A stretch of DNA of 64,000 bases. It comes from Myrica gale (lineage: Eukaryota; Streptophyta; Magnoliopsida; Fagales; Myricaceae). The position numbers and the translations under genes are program-made. The notes under the pieces were generated by a model that searched no databases, had not been told where the DNA came from, and saw nothing but the letters and a program-made list of their open reading frames with translations. Where the stretch lies: the NCBI GenBank assembly GCA_963930655.1, contig OZ005603.1:28264845-28328844 (forward strand). The letters run 5' to 3'. Each line of letters opens with the position of its first letter. Position 1 is the stretch's first letter. Shown here piece by piece: positions 1-9,569 of this stretch.

Positions 1-480
1 AAAGGATCGTGACTCTTAACACTCAGAAATCATTTAAGAAATCGCAATGTGAGGTAGAAAGAGGACAAAAAAATTTGGTACTCATCCCAAGGCATGGCAG
101 CCAAGTAGAGATTATTTAAAGCTTGCCAATTGCCAAGTAGTATGATTAATTATTTAGAGCTAGCTAGTTAATTAGAAGATTCTGAATTTGTTTGAGAAGG
201 CATTGTACGTGCTGCTGTTTTTAAATTCCCAAGTGGGAGGGGGCCGGTGATATAATTAACCACTTCTTTAATGGGGGAAAAAGGAATCAATATTAGATGA
301 AAGAAATTAGGTGAAGTCTTAAGCTGGAAACGAAATCTGACTGCAAATTAGCACTCATATATGTACCATCAAGATCTCGGCCTTTGCAATTGATCGCAGC
401 TTCATAAATTATACACATAATGAAACATCGTCTCTGCCTTATGGACCTATTTTAAGATTGTCTACAGCCTTTAATTTAAG
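1..480. other. Intergenic flank, no gene seen
   Basis: AT-rich non-coding sequence to the left of the SINE and Copia pair. I see no coding region, RNA gene or repeat boundary in it. Confidence 0.5.
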
Positions 481-524
481 TTATTATTATTTTTTCTAAC
501 AATGTGTTCGGACTAATTTACGCG
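481..524 (-). repeat. SINE 3' part (Au-like), cut off by the Copia insertion
   Basis: On the minus strand this reads as the end of a tRNA-derived SINE: a tail containing TTAGTCCGAACAC followed by a T-rich/A-rich terminus (plus-strand T tract at about 481-497). It is the continuation of the SINE piece at 5793-5980. The two halves were separated by the Copia element at 525-5792, whose 5-bp target duplication (acgcg, 520-524 and 5793-5797) lies inside the SINE. Joined in thought, the order is the same as in the second SINE of this window (12608-12826). Confidence 0.7.
520..524. repeat. Left target-site duplication of the Copia element
   Basis: The 5-mer acgcg occurs directly before the 5' LTR and again directly after the 3' LTR (5793-5797). 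A 5-bp duplication is the usual size for Ty1/copia integration. Confidence 0.85.
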
Positions 525-865
525 TCTCACAGCATGAAGATGCTGAGCTGGTCAAGCAACACAGTCAGCATTCTCACTCTCTTCTTCAAGATTCTTCTTC
601 TACCGCACCTGCTGCTTCTACCAACGCTCATGCGAATATTTGCAATATTCCATCTGTTACGTAGCGTGGTACCATATGTATTCTGTTACGTAGTGTGGTC
701 CCATATGTATTCTGTTACAGGGCTTTTACGGTTTTTCTGAGTTTGTTAGAATTTGGTTTTCTATATATACTGTACAGCTTCACTTTTCGTAAAAGCAATT
801 TTGAATATACAAAAGGCCTTTCGCAACTTTCTTCTCCACCGTGTTTTTCTTCTGCAAACTTTACA
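525..865 (+). repeat. 5' LTR of Ty1/copia element, 341 bp
   Basis: A 341-bp direct repeat of 5452-5792. By eye the two copies differ by seven substitutions and no indels (about 98% identity), so the insertion is fairly young. The ends read TCTCAC...TTTACA. The right end is the normal CA, but the left end is TC rather than the usual TG; the boundary is fixed by the flanking 5-bp duplication. A short internal repeat (tctgttacgtagYgtggt) occurs twice within each LTR. Confidence 0.93.
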
Positions 866-876
866 TGGTATCAGAG
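866..876 (+). other. Primer-binding site (initiator tRNA-Met)
   Basis: TGGTATCAGAG directly follows the 5' LTR. This is the complement of the 3' end of plant initiator tRNA-Met, the standard Copia primer. Confidence 0.92.
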
Positions 877-881
877 GATCC

Positions 882-3800
882 ATGGCAGCCACAGAGGGAG
901 AAGAAGTTGTTGTTAGCTTGAAAACCAATAACCCATTCTCCAATATGACCGACCCCAACAATCCATTTCGTCTTGAAGCTTCTGATAGTCCAGGAACTAT
1001 TCTCGTTACAGAACACCTCACTACCGAAAATTATCCCACCTGGTCACGTTCTATGTTGAGAGCTCTCAGGGCCAAAAATAAAGTGGGTTTCATTAATGGC
1101 ACTCTTGTCAAACCAGCTGCAGGTAACTCTCTTCTTGATAATTGGGAGAGGTGCAATGATATGGTCGTATCATGGCTCCAAAACTCCATCTCTATGCCTC
1201 TTCATCCGAGTATAGCTTTTGTTGATAACGCGTTGGATATTTGGTGCGAATTAAGGGAGCGCTTTGCTCAGCAAAATGGCCCGAGGATCTATGAGCTCAA
1301 GAAAGCTCTGAACAATTTGACTCAGGGTGAAGATACAGCCAGCGTCTACTATGGTAAACTGAAAACGTTATGGGATGAGCTTGCTGTTTATGAGTCTATT
1401 CTTGCTTGTAGTTGTGGTAATCTAGCAACCTTGACCGAAAGATATCAAAGAGATTGTGTTATACAATTTCTAATGGGTTTACAGGACTCTTATTCTAACG
1501 TGCGGGATCAAATCATGATGATTGAACATTTACCCACCGTGAATAAAGTGTTCTCTTATGTTCAGCAGCAGGAACGCCAAAGAAATGTCTTATCTGGAAA
1601 CACTGGACCTGAAACAATGGCCTTATTCAGCAAAAAAGCATCTGACACGTTCAGAAGTGGGAACAAACCAACTGGTGGACTTTTTAGAAGGGATAGACCA
1701 TACTGTACACACTGCAAGCTTCCTGGCCATGCTCTTGAAAGTTGCTTCAAAGCCGGCAATGCAGAACCTCCTATCTGCTCACATTGTGACATGTCAGGGC
1801 ACTCTAAAGACCGGTGTTATAAATTGCATGGATATCCGCAAAGCCATAAGCCACACAGCAAGCATAAACCTACTGTTTCCTTTGCGAATCACGTTCTTGG
1901 ACAGACTTTACATGAAACTGAGGATGACAATGAGGGTCCTATCTCTTTAACAAAAGGGCAGTATCACGAAATCATGGCATTGCTCAAGACTAAGGATCAT
2001 CCGACCCCTCCCCATTCAACCAATCATATTCCAACTTTTTCCAAATCCTCACCAGCTATGTCTGGTATTTCTTTGAGTTTATCTGCTACACACTTTTCTC
2101 ACACATTCAACACAGTTCCCTGGATTATTGATACCGGTGCCACAGACCACATGGTCTGTGACATCACTCTTTTCACTAAAATTACTTCAAAAGTTGCTTA
2201 TTCTGTTCGACTACCAAATGGAGAGACTGTTTCAGTCACTCATATTGGGACAGTTGAACTTAATAATGCTATACTTTTACAAAACGTTCTATGTGTTCCT
2301 TCCTTTACCTTTAACCTTTTGTCTGCTCGAAAACTCTCAGAACAAATAAATTGTTGTCTGATGTTCTTTCCAAATTTTTGTTTCATACAGGACCTTGCCT
2401 CCTGGAAGACGATTGGGAAGGGTGAAGTTACTCATGGACTGTATTATCTACAGACAAAAGACGTTTCCCCTAATGAGCTCACTGATATTTTATCTCAGCA
2501 TTGTCCTACCTTTTCTTCTATTACAAATTCTGCATCTGTCATTCCCAAAACTGCCGAGTTTAATATATGGCATTATCGCCTGGGACATCCAGCTATCTCT
2601 CGGCTGAAACTCATTAATGATGCTGCTGTGTTGTCCAATTCACCATCAGACTTTATTTGCACTATTTGTCCTCTAGCTAAGCAACCGAAATTGCCTTTTT
2701 CTCACAGCACTCATATTTCTTCTTCACCTTTTGAACTAGTCCACATAGATTTATGGGGTCCTTGTCCAGTTACGGCTTATGATGGTAGTCAGTATTTTTT
2801 GACTCTTGTTGAGGACTTTTCTCGTTGTACCTGGACTTATATGTTGAAAAGAAAGTCTGATGCACGTTCTTGTCTTAAGGCCTTTGTAGCATTGATTGAA
2901 AATCAGTTTGATAGCAAGATTAAAATTATTAGAAGTGATAATGGTCCAGAATTCTCTATCACAGATTTTTATGCTGCAAAAGGAATTATCCATCAACGCA
3001 CTTGTGTTGAAACCCCTGAACAAAATGGTATAGTGGAAAGAAAGCATCAACACATCTTACGGGTAGCCAGATCTCTTAGGTTTCAATCGGGACTCAACTT
3101 AAAATATTGGACAGATTGTATTATGACAGCTACCTATCTCATAAATCGACTCCCAACACCATTACTTGCTAATAAATCTCCTTTTGAGACTCTTTTCCAC
3201 AAACCACCTTCTTACACCCACCTTAAGGTTTTTGGATGCTTAGCCTTTGCCTCAACACTATCACAAGGCCGTAAGAAATTTGATGCCAGAAGCCGAGCAT
3301 GTGTTTTTATTGGCTATCCTTTTGGAATAAAAGGATATAAACTTCTGGACCTCAATACACGCAACATTTTCACTTCTCGCCATGTTGTCTTTCATGAGAG
3401 CATTTTTCCACTTCTTTCGAGCACTCCCTCATCTTCTTCCCATCCTTTTGTTTTTACTCGGCCTCTGCCAGATTTTTTATCGTTTTCTCCACCTATATCT
3501 CCATCATCACAACCTGAGGTGGTCCCTCCAACACATGGCTCTAGTCACTCACCTTCACGTGATTTTTGTCCTTCACCTTTACCACATACAGAGTCTTCTT
3601 TGCCTCTGCCCGTTTCAGACTCTTTTTCACCACACTCCACTTTATCTCCAGAAAGGACTTTTACCTCACCTTCTTCAATGCCTACCAAAACACCTACTCC
3701 ACCTCTGCGACGTTCCAGCCGCACCAGATCTGCTCCTCAGTTCTTGAAAGACTTTCATTGCCAACAGGCCATGTGTAACTTCCCTGGTCCTTCATCTTCT

Positions 3801-5591
3801 TCTCGGACCTGCATAGGTAATAATAATTTTTCTCTTTCACAAGTACTTTCTTATGACAGATTGTCTCCTTCATTTAGAGCTTTTACTTCTTCCATTTCAT
3901 CCAATCGTGAACCTAACTTTTACCATGAAGTTGTTCATGATCCACAGTGGCGTAATGCTATGTCTTCGGAATTATCTGCCCTGGAGTTAAACAAGACCTG
4001 GACTCTAACTGACCTTCCTCCGGGCAAAGAACCAATTGGTTGTCGGTGGGTCTACAAAATCAAATACAACTCTGATGGGAGCATTGAAAGATACAAGGCC
4101 AGATTAGTGGCGAAAGGGTACACTCAGCGTGAAGGGATAGATTATCATGAGACGTTTTCTCCAGTTGCAAAATTGGTGACAGTTCGTTGTTTACTTGCTG
4201 TGGCTGCTGTGAATGGTTGGTTTCTTAGACAATTTGATGTCCACAACGCTTTTTTACATGGAACCTTAGATGAAGAAGTGTATATGACACGTCCCTTGGG
4301 ATATTCAGTTGGTCTTCCTCACCAAGTATGCCGACTGCACAAAAGTCTTTATGGCCTCAAGCAGGCCTCCCGCCAGTGGTACTCCAAATTCTCTTCTGCT
4401 CTCATTCGGTTTGGGTTTGTGCAATCTAAATCCGATTATAGTTTATTCACTCTTTCCACTGACAGTACGTTTATGGCTTTGCTCGTATATGTCGATGATA
4501 TTATAGTTGCTGGTTCTAATCTTTCTTCCCTTGCTGATCTGCAACTTTTCTTGACTACTGAATTTAAAATCAAATCTCTTGGGGACCTCAAGTACTTTTT
4601 AGGCCTTGAGGTAGCAAGTTCACAGCATGGTATTCACATTTGCCAAAGAAAATATACACTTGACATATTGGCAGATTCCGGTTCTTTGGCTGCACGTCCT
4701 GTCAAACTACCGATGGAACAAAATTTGATTCTTAGTAAAGCTTCTGGTACTCCCCTTCCAGATGGGGCTGCTTATCGTCGATTAATCGGGAGATTATTAT
4801 ACCTTACGATTACCAGGCCCGATATTAGTTTTGCTGTGCAGAAGCTTAGCCAGTTCATGCAAAATCCTTCTGATCTCCATCTACGTGCAGCACACCAAGT
4901 TCTACGGTACTTGAAACGTGCTCCTGGTCAAGGCATTTTGTTCTCCTCTTCGTCATCCCTTCTCCTCCGAGCATATTGTGATAGTGATTGGGCTGCATGT
5001 CCGGACTCCCGTCGATCAATCACGGGCTACTGCGTTTTTCTTGGCAGCTCACTGATTTCTTGGCGTTCCAAGAAACAAAGTATTGTCTCCCGGTCTTCCG
5101 CTGAGGCGGAATATCGTGCTATGGCCAGTACTAGCTCAGAACTTCTCTGGATTCGATCTCTTCTGGCTGACTTTCGGATTCTTCATCCTCAACCGGCTAC
5201 GCTTTATTGTGACAATCAAGCTGCATTGCACATTGCCGCTAATCCCGTCTTTCACGAGCACACGAAGCACATCGAAATTGATTGCCATCTGATTCGGGAT
5301 CAAATTCAGGCAGGCCTACTTCGCACCCTTCATGTTCGTACTACTGCTCAGTTGGCCAATCTCTTTACCAAGGCCCTTCCTGCGTCTCTGTTGTTCTCCC
5401 ATTTATCCAAGCTGGGAATCGAAAATTTCTATTCTCCAGCTTGTGGGGGCGTCTCACAACATGAAGATGCTGAGCTGGTCAAGCAGCACAGTCAGCATTC
5501 TCACTCTCTTCTTCAAGATTCTTCTTCTACCGCACCTGCTGCTTCTACCAACGCTCATGCGGATATTTGCAATATTCCATCTGTTACGTAG
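882..5591 (+). CDS. Copia gag-pol polyprotein, 1569 aa, intact
   Basis: A single open frame that makes the capsid and enzymes for reverse transcription and integration of the element. Domains in order with approximate residues: gag/UBN2 region 20-240; two CCHC knuckles near 274 and 300; aspartic protease with DTGA near 417; GAG pre-integrase HYRLGHP near 564; integrase with D in HIDLWG (622), D in RSDNGPEF (685) and E in VERKH (719); reverse transcriptase with YVDDI at 1203-1207; RNase H with SSAEAEYRA near 1406. I chose the ATG at 882, just after the primer site; the frame is open upstream into the LTR but that part lies before the primer site. The frame continues 140 nt into the 3' LTR before stopping, so its last 46 residues are LTR-encoded. 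There is no frameshift or internal stop. Confidence 0.94.
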   Translation: MAATEGEEVVVSLKTNNPFSNMTDPNNPFRLEASDSPGTILVTEHLTTENYPTWSRSMLRALRAKNKVGFINGTLVKPAAGNSLLDNWERCNDMVVSWLQNSISMPLHPSIAFVDNALDIWCELRERFAQQNGPRIYELKKALNNLTQGEDTASVYYGKLKTLWDELAVYESILACSCGNLATLTERYQRDCVIQFLMGLQDSYSNVRDQIMMIEHLPTVNKVFSYVQQQERQRNVLSGNTGPETMALFSKKASDTFRSGNKPTGGLFRRDRPYCTHCKLPGHALESCFKAGNAEPPICSHCDMSGHSKDRCYKLHGYPQSHKPHSKHKPTVSFANHVLGQTLHETEDDNEGPISLTKGQYHEIMALLKTKDHPTPPHSTNHIPTFSKSSPAMSGISLSLSATHFSHTFNTVPWIIDTGATDHMVCDITLFTKITSKVAYSVRLPNGETVSVTHIGTVELNNAILLQNVLCVPSFTFNLLSARKLSEQINCCLMFFPNFCFIQDLASWKTIGKGEVTHGLYYLQTKDVSPNELTDILSQHCPTFSSITNSASVIPKTAEFNIWHYRLGHPAISRLKLINDAAVLSNSPSDFICTICPLAKQPKLPFSHSTHISSSPFELVHIDLWGPCPVTAYDGSQYFLTLVEDFSRCTWTYMLKRKSDARSCLKAFVALIENQFDSKIKIIRSDNGPEFSITDFYAAKGIIHQRTCVETPEQNGIVERKHQHILRVARSLRFQSGLNLKYWTDCIMTATYLINRLPTPLLANKSPFETLFHKPPSYTHLKVFGCLAFASTLSQGRKKFDARSRACVFIGYPFGIKGYKLLDLNTRNIFTSRHVVFHESIFPLLSSTPSSSSHPFVFTRPLPDFLSFSPPISPSSQPEVVPPTHGSSHSPSRDFCPSPLPHTESSLPLPVSDSFSPHSTLSPERTFTSPSSMPTKTPTPPLRRSSRTRSAPQFLKDFHCQQAMCNFPGPSSSSRTCIGNNNFSLSQVLSYDRLSPSFRAFTSSISSNREPNFYHEVVHDPQWRNAMSSELSALELNKTWTLTDLPPGKEPIGCRWVYKIKYNSDGSIERYKARLVAKGYTQREGIDYHETFSPVAKLVTVRCLLAVAAVNGWFLRQFDVHNAFLHGTLDEEVYMTRPLGYSVGLPHQVCRLHKSLYGLKQASRQWYSKFSSALIRFGFVQSKSDYSLFTLSTDSTFMALLVYVDDIIVAGSNLSSLADLQLFLTTEFKIKSLGDLKYFLGLEVASSQHGIHICQRKYTLDILADSGSLAARPVKLPMEQNLILSKASGTPLPDGAAYRRLIGRLLYLTITRPDISFAVQKLSQFMQNPSDLHLRAAHQVLRYLKRAPGQGILFSSSSSLLLRAYCDSDWAACPDSRRSITGYCVFLGSSLISWRSKKQSIVSRSSAEAEYRAMASTSSELLWIRSLLADFRILHPQPATLYCDNQAALHIAANPVFHEHTKHIEIDCHLIRDQIQAGLLRTLHVRTTAQLANLFTKALPASLLFSHLSKLGIENFYSPACGGVSQHEDAELVKQHSQHSHSLLQDSSSTAPAASTNAHADICNIPSVT
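5439..5451 (+). other. Polypurine tract of the Copia element
   Basis: A G-rich stretch (ttgtgggggcg) lies directly before the 3' LTR, as needed for plus-strand priming. It is interrupted by a few pyrimidines and overlaps the end of the gag-pol frame. Confidence 0.75.
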
Positions 5592-5792
5592 CGTGGTCCC
5601 ATATGTATTCTGTTACGTAGTGTGGTCCCATATGTATTCTGTTACAGGGCTTTTACGGTTTTTCTGAGTTTGTTAGAATTTGCTTTTCTATATATATTGT
5701 ACAGCTTCACTTTTCGTAAAAGCAATTTTGAATATATAAAAGGCCTTTCGCAACTTTCTTCTCCACCGTGTTTTTCTTCTGCAAACTTTACA
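5452..5792 (+). repeat. 3' LTR of Ty1/copia element, 341 bp
   Basis: Direct repeat of 525-865 with seven substitutions. It contains the gag-pol stop codon at 5589-5591 and is followed by the right copy of the target duplication (5793-5797). Confidence 0.93.
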
Positions 5793-5980
5793 ACGCGTAC
5801 CTCGACTAATCTCAGAGTCTGTGTAATTCTTCCGTCTCACACAAATCGAATAATTATCAGGCCTAATTAAAGTCTTGGGATATTCCCAAAATATTGATAG
5901 CATCTATGAAGTTTTCAACTTTAGATTTCGAGAGAACAAACTACCAGAATTCAAGCCTTAACCACTAGGCAAACCTGTTG
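5793..5980 (-). repeat. SINE 5' part (Au-like), interrupted by Copia
   Basis: On the minus strand the sequence starts near 5980 with a tRNA-like head. A box-A-like TTGCCTAGTGG is followed by GTTAAGGCTTGA, then a B-box-like segment, and it runs to GATTAGTCGAGGTACGCG at the junction. The TAGTGGTTAAG head and TCGAGG...GGACAC tail are typical of Au-type plant SINEs. The missing tail lies at 481-524, on the other side of the Copia element. Its 5' end is only approximate. Confidence 0.72.
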
Positions 5981-7147
5981 GAATTACTTGAGTCACCGAT
6001 TTGATCTTTGAGTAATCAAACTCAAGTCGGCATAAAAAAAAACAAACAAAGCCTCCAGTTCTAGGACCCGAGTGCTAAAGCCTGAAGGTGTCTTGGATCC
6101 GAGTTGTTGGGACCAGAAAAAAGGGGGATCACGTTAAAGCAGCAAAAGCTCATGTAAAACAAAGAGAAAAGAGATTGCTAGACAAACACGGCTGATTTGG
6201 CGGGTGGGGGGGGGCATGGAAGAGTAAACGCCGGCTAACTGAGAATAATAAATAATCAACTAAAACCTTCTTAATCAGCGCAATTAAGCAATTGAAGTTC
6301 AGGGAAATGAAATTGGTCCAATTTTAAATATATTTATATTTTTTTTGTCTTCGCAAATCCTTACTTATCTCTTAATCCTGATTACGCAGCACGCTTCTCC
6401 TGCAAGTTGATCGTCCATTTGCTAATCTTTTTGGGAGCAGTTCAGCCATATGGGCCTTCTTGTCCACCATTATTACCGCCATGCCACTTCACTTGATGAC
6501 ACTTAGGGCAACTGGGCAAGTGGTGTGGCCCTACGAAATGACACAAAAATCCCTGAAGTTTATCCGAGTTACTTAACTCATGGAAAATGTTTTTATAAAT
6601 ATTTGACTTTTTGAAAAATAATATTAAATGGACTTTTACTTTGAATAGAAATTTAGAACGAAATTCTTACATGCTTAAAAAAAATAGGGAAAGATATTAT
6701 AATCACGCTTAGCATAAAACCCTCACCTTTTCTTTTGCTGTTGGCATCCTCCACCTTCTTGACATTTCCAAATGGGTGGGGGTGGAAATGTAATTAATTT
6801 ACATTCTTAAAATCTAGGGGTATTCCTGTAATTGAACATAGACCCACTGGGTTCTATTTTATCGTCCCACATGAAACTTGATTTAACTCCCTCTCTCCGT
6901 CTCTCTCTCTCTCTCTTGCTTTCTTCCTCTCTCAGACATCGCCCACTGGAAAGATCACCCAGAGCCACCTCTTGCAGAGTTGGAAAGCGACTAACCCCCT
7001 CTCTCCCTCTGCAATATATATATATATATACATTTGGTATATATACCTCCATACATAGATACAACCCAAAAGGAACTAAACCCAGAATCTCAAAACCACA
7101 ACTTTTTCGATCTTTTCCCGTTAACGATCGAAAAAGTGCTGTGAAAA
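5981..7147. other. Spacer and 5' region of the PYL gene
   Basis: Non-coding. It holds a G run near 6206-6215, a CT-rich stretch (about 6885-6945) typical of plant 5' leaders, and an (AT)n tract around 7014-7031. The PYL leader probably lies in the last 250 bases. I could not define a TATA box, because the AT tract would mimic one. Confidence 0.45.
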
Positions 7148-7792
7148 ATGCTTTCGACTCCTCCCAAATCGTCTCTCCTGCTTCACAGAATTAACCCCAG
7201 CACCAACTCCACAGCCACCACCAACACAACGACGCAGTTCCATAAGAGGTCCCCTCTAAAGTACTGCGGCATCGCGGTGCCCGATAGCGCTGCACGCTAC
7301 CACACCCAGGCGGTGGGACCTAACCAGTGCTGCTCCGCCGTGGTTCAGGAGATATCCGCCCCCGTGTCCTCCGTATGGTCGGTGGTCCGCCGCTTTGATA
7401 ACCCCCAGGCTTACAAGAACTTCGTCAAGAGCTGTCACTTCATCGTCGGGGATGGCGACGTCGGCACGCTCCGCGAGGTACACGTCGTCTCAGGCCTCCC
7501 CGCCGGGCACAGCACCGAGCGCCTCGAGATCCTCGACGACGAGCGTCACGTCATCAGCTTTAGCGTCGTTGGAGGGGACCACCGCCTCGCCAACTACAGG
7601 TCGGTCACCACACTCCATCCCTCACCCGAGGGTGACGGCACCGTCGTGCTTGAGTCCTATGTGGTCGACATCCCGCCCGGGAACACCAAGGAGGACACAT
7701 GTGTGTTCATCGACACCATCGTTCGCTGCAATCTCCAGTCGCTGGCTCAGATCGCCGAGAACTTGTCCCGACGCAACGAGTCGTCCTCATGA
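7148..7792 (+). CDS. PYL4: PYR/PYL/RCAR abscisic acid receptor, PYL4-like
   Basis: A 214-aa soluble START-like receptor. It binds abscisic acid in a closed pocket and then inhibits clade A PP2C phosphatases, which releases SnRK2 kinases. It acts in cytosol and nucleus. Visible landmarks: the gate loop SGLPA at 115-119; the latch HRL at 145-147 in GGDHRL; the ligand-contacting lysine at K90 (NPQAYKNF); E124 in STERLEIL; and the C-terminal helix VRCNLQSLAQIAE with N195. The gene is intronless, as in the PYL4/5/6 subgroup, and has the long N-terminal extension of that group. The reading frame is much more GC-rich than its surroundings, with C/G-ending codons. In Arabidopsis PYL4 (At2g38310) sits directly beside TBL34, and here TBL34 is the next gene too. 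PYL5 or PYL6 orthology cannot be excluded without a tree. Confidence 0.95.
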   Translation: MLSTPPKSSLLLHRINPSTNSTATTNTTTQFHKRSPLKYCGIAVPDSAARYHTQAVGPNQCCSAVVQEISAPVSSVWSVVRRFDNPQAYKNFVKSCHFIVGDGDVGTLREVHVVSGLPAGHSTERLEILDDERHVISFSVVGGDHRLANYRSVTTLHPSPEGDGTVVLESYVVDIPPGNTKEDTCVFIDTIVRCNLQSLAQIAENLSRRNESSS

Positions 7793-9134
7793 AAGTAATT
7801 TCCTTCCGCTACAACTACAATACTATATCCTGCAATCATTGTCTACGGTAGAAAGCCGTGGTTTTTTGTGATTGTCCGTTGTGAATCGTAGGACTTAGTT
7901 CTCAATTTCTCATCTCATTTGCTTTATATTTTTGTTTATGTAATAGTAATAATATTCAAAGAATTCTGACTCTCCACCTCCACCTCCACCAGTTCTTTGT
8001 TCTTCGGCGTTTTTATATACAATGCCGTCGATGACTCGATACAACCAAAGTTCTGTTCGCCAGTTTGTATAAATTATGTCTTATTTATTAGGGCAATAAT
8101 TTAAAACAAAAGAGAACTGAAAAGAAAGATTAGGTGACAGTGGAGACTGTACGATCAAAAAATGTCAGAACTCGGAAAATTAGAGATAGCCGGAAGACCA
8201 ACAAAAGGAAAGCCTGCTCTGCTTTTCAGATATTATAATACAAGCGGTAGTGATTACAAACAAACATGTAATAAAAATCGGTGCTCGTGACTCGTGTGTA
8301 ATATACCTTCCCACGTGAAACAGCCAGTCGGTAGCTTCTAAAAACAATCCAGAAGTTATGGCGACCCTGACGATGATGCGAGCTTTTTAGGCTCTCTTCT
8401 CAAAATATTTATCTCGTTTTTTGTTTTTGTTCTTTTTGCTAATTTCAATAACATTGATAAACCCATTTGATAAAAGTCTATAATCTCAAAAGTATAGATC
8501 AGAGTTATGCGACAACATTAGCTAGATCTATATGTCTTTATACGTAGGAGGAGTAGGACCACCTTGGGAACTTTTGAGGGTATGTTCATACATGAACATG
8601 GTGTTCAAAATTTTAATTGTTTCACCAAGGTGCAATAAAATGGAAAGAGAACAAGATGACGTTCTGCTTAGATGCTAAGCTGGTTTAGGTTTGAAGGAAA
8701 ATGGCGCCCGCTTTAACAGCTTTGGGAGGAAGTATGGGGTCATGAAAGAGGGCTTGTAACGTAACAACGAATCTCGTCACAACTAATAACAAAACGCAGG
8801 TATATTTTGCAAGTTTGTCATTGGGAATAATTCTCAAGAAGATTGGACGAATGAAGGATAGATCGAATATTTGAATGCATTTCTACTCTACACAAACCAA
8901 AACTTAGTGGGGATCAGATCAAGAATAAAGTCATAAACTGAGATTTGTATATTCTAAATAATGCTAGCCAGCTCGGGGAACTTATTTCATAGTTCCAAGA
9001 CTTCTGAAATGGGCTTTTCGCAAAGAACAATTTGTTTTCAACTTTATCTTTTCTACCTTTTTGTCCTTTTTCAAGCCAACGTCGACGTTCGGAGGAAGAA
9101 AATCAGAGGGGTGGGTGGGGAAGAAAATTCTGGT
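7793..9134. other. Spacer, no gene recognised
   Basis: 3' flank of the PYL gene followed by AT-rich non-coding DNA. Small open frames here (for example 8961-9146) have no recognisable product. Confidence 0.5.
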
Positions 9135-9569
9135 TGTTATAAATAAAAAAAATACTTTAGATAAATGAGACACCCAATTAAAAAATTCAATTAGATTTAT
9201 TTACATCTCATTTATGAAAATGAAGTTACAAAGGGAGGCTTATATTTATAAGCCGAAACACACACACCCCACATTGCTAAGCAATGTGGGACTACTCATA
9301 TTTCAACACTCCCCCGCAAACTCAAGGTGGACAAACCGACAAACCTTGAGTTTGGAATTACAAAAATAATTACAAGAAAGAAATTACAGAAAAAAATAAT
9401 TACAAAAATTGTCGGTACTAAACCGAGAAGTCGCCGGTACTGCGCCGGGAGGATGCCGGTACTGAGCCGGTACTAAGTCGGGAGAAAAGCCGGTACTGAG
9501 CCGGGAGAAAAGCCGGATGGTCTCCAAGGAGTAACCGGACTAAAGCCGAAAACCTCGCTCTGATACCAT
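9135..9569 (-). mobile_element. TRIM-like short LTR element, 5' LTR truncated
   Basis: Read on the minus strand. At 9558-9568 lies an initiator-tRNA primer site (TGGTATCAGAG), preceded by an LTR end TTCTAACA. At 9309-9317 there is a purine tract (GCGGGGGAG), followed by a 174-bp LTR, 9308 down to 9135, starting TGTTGAAATATGAG and ending ATAACA. The internal region is only about 260 bp with no coding capacity, the size of a TRIM/SMART element. The left LTR should lie right of 9569, but only about 30 bp resemble it; the rest is unrelated, so the copy is broken. No target duplication can be seen. Confidence 0.7.
9412..9526 (-). repeat. Degenerate tandem repeat inside the TRIM-like element
   Basis: About five copies of a 19-25 bp unit built on gccggtactgagccgggaga (plus strand), in the internal domain between primer site and purine tract. 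The unit length varies through small losses. Confidence 0.75.

Larger units (their letters stand above)
525..5792 (+). mobile_element. Complete Ty1/copia LTR retrotransposon
   Basis: The element is 5268 bp long with all autonomous parts: 341-bp LTRs, an initiator-Met-tRNA primer-binding site, one uninterrupted gag-pol reading frame, a polypurine tract, and a 5-bp target duplication acgcg. Near-identical LTRs and the open frame suggest a recent insertion that may still be competent; whether it is transcribed cannot be told from sequence. The order protease, integrase, reverse transcriptase, RNase H is diagnostic of Copia rather than Gypsy. It sits inside a minus-strand SINE. Confidence 0.95.

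Noticed and set aside
504..740. Open frame across the 5' LTR
   Set aside because: It starts from a non-ATG codon and is simply the LTR in frame; an equivalent frame occurs in the 3' LTR.
7014..7031. TATA box of the PYL gene
   Set aside because: It is an (AT)n microsatellite; a TATA function cannot be told apart from simple repeat.
7395..7871. 158-aa Ser/Thr-rich frame overlapping PYL
   Set aside because: Alternative frame of the GC-rich PYL gene; it is low-complexity and unlike any protein I know.
9412..9526. CRISPR-like short repeats
   Set aside because: The units are contiguous and degenerate with no unique spacers, and lie inside an LTR element of a plant genome.
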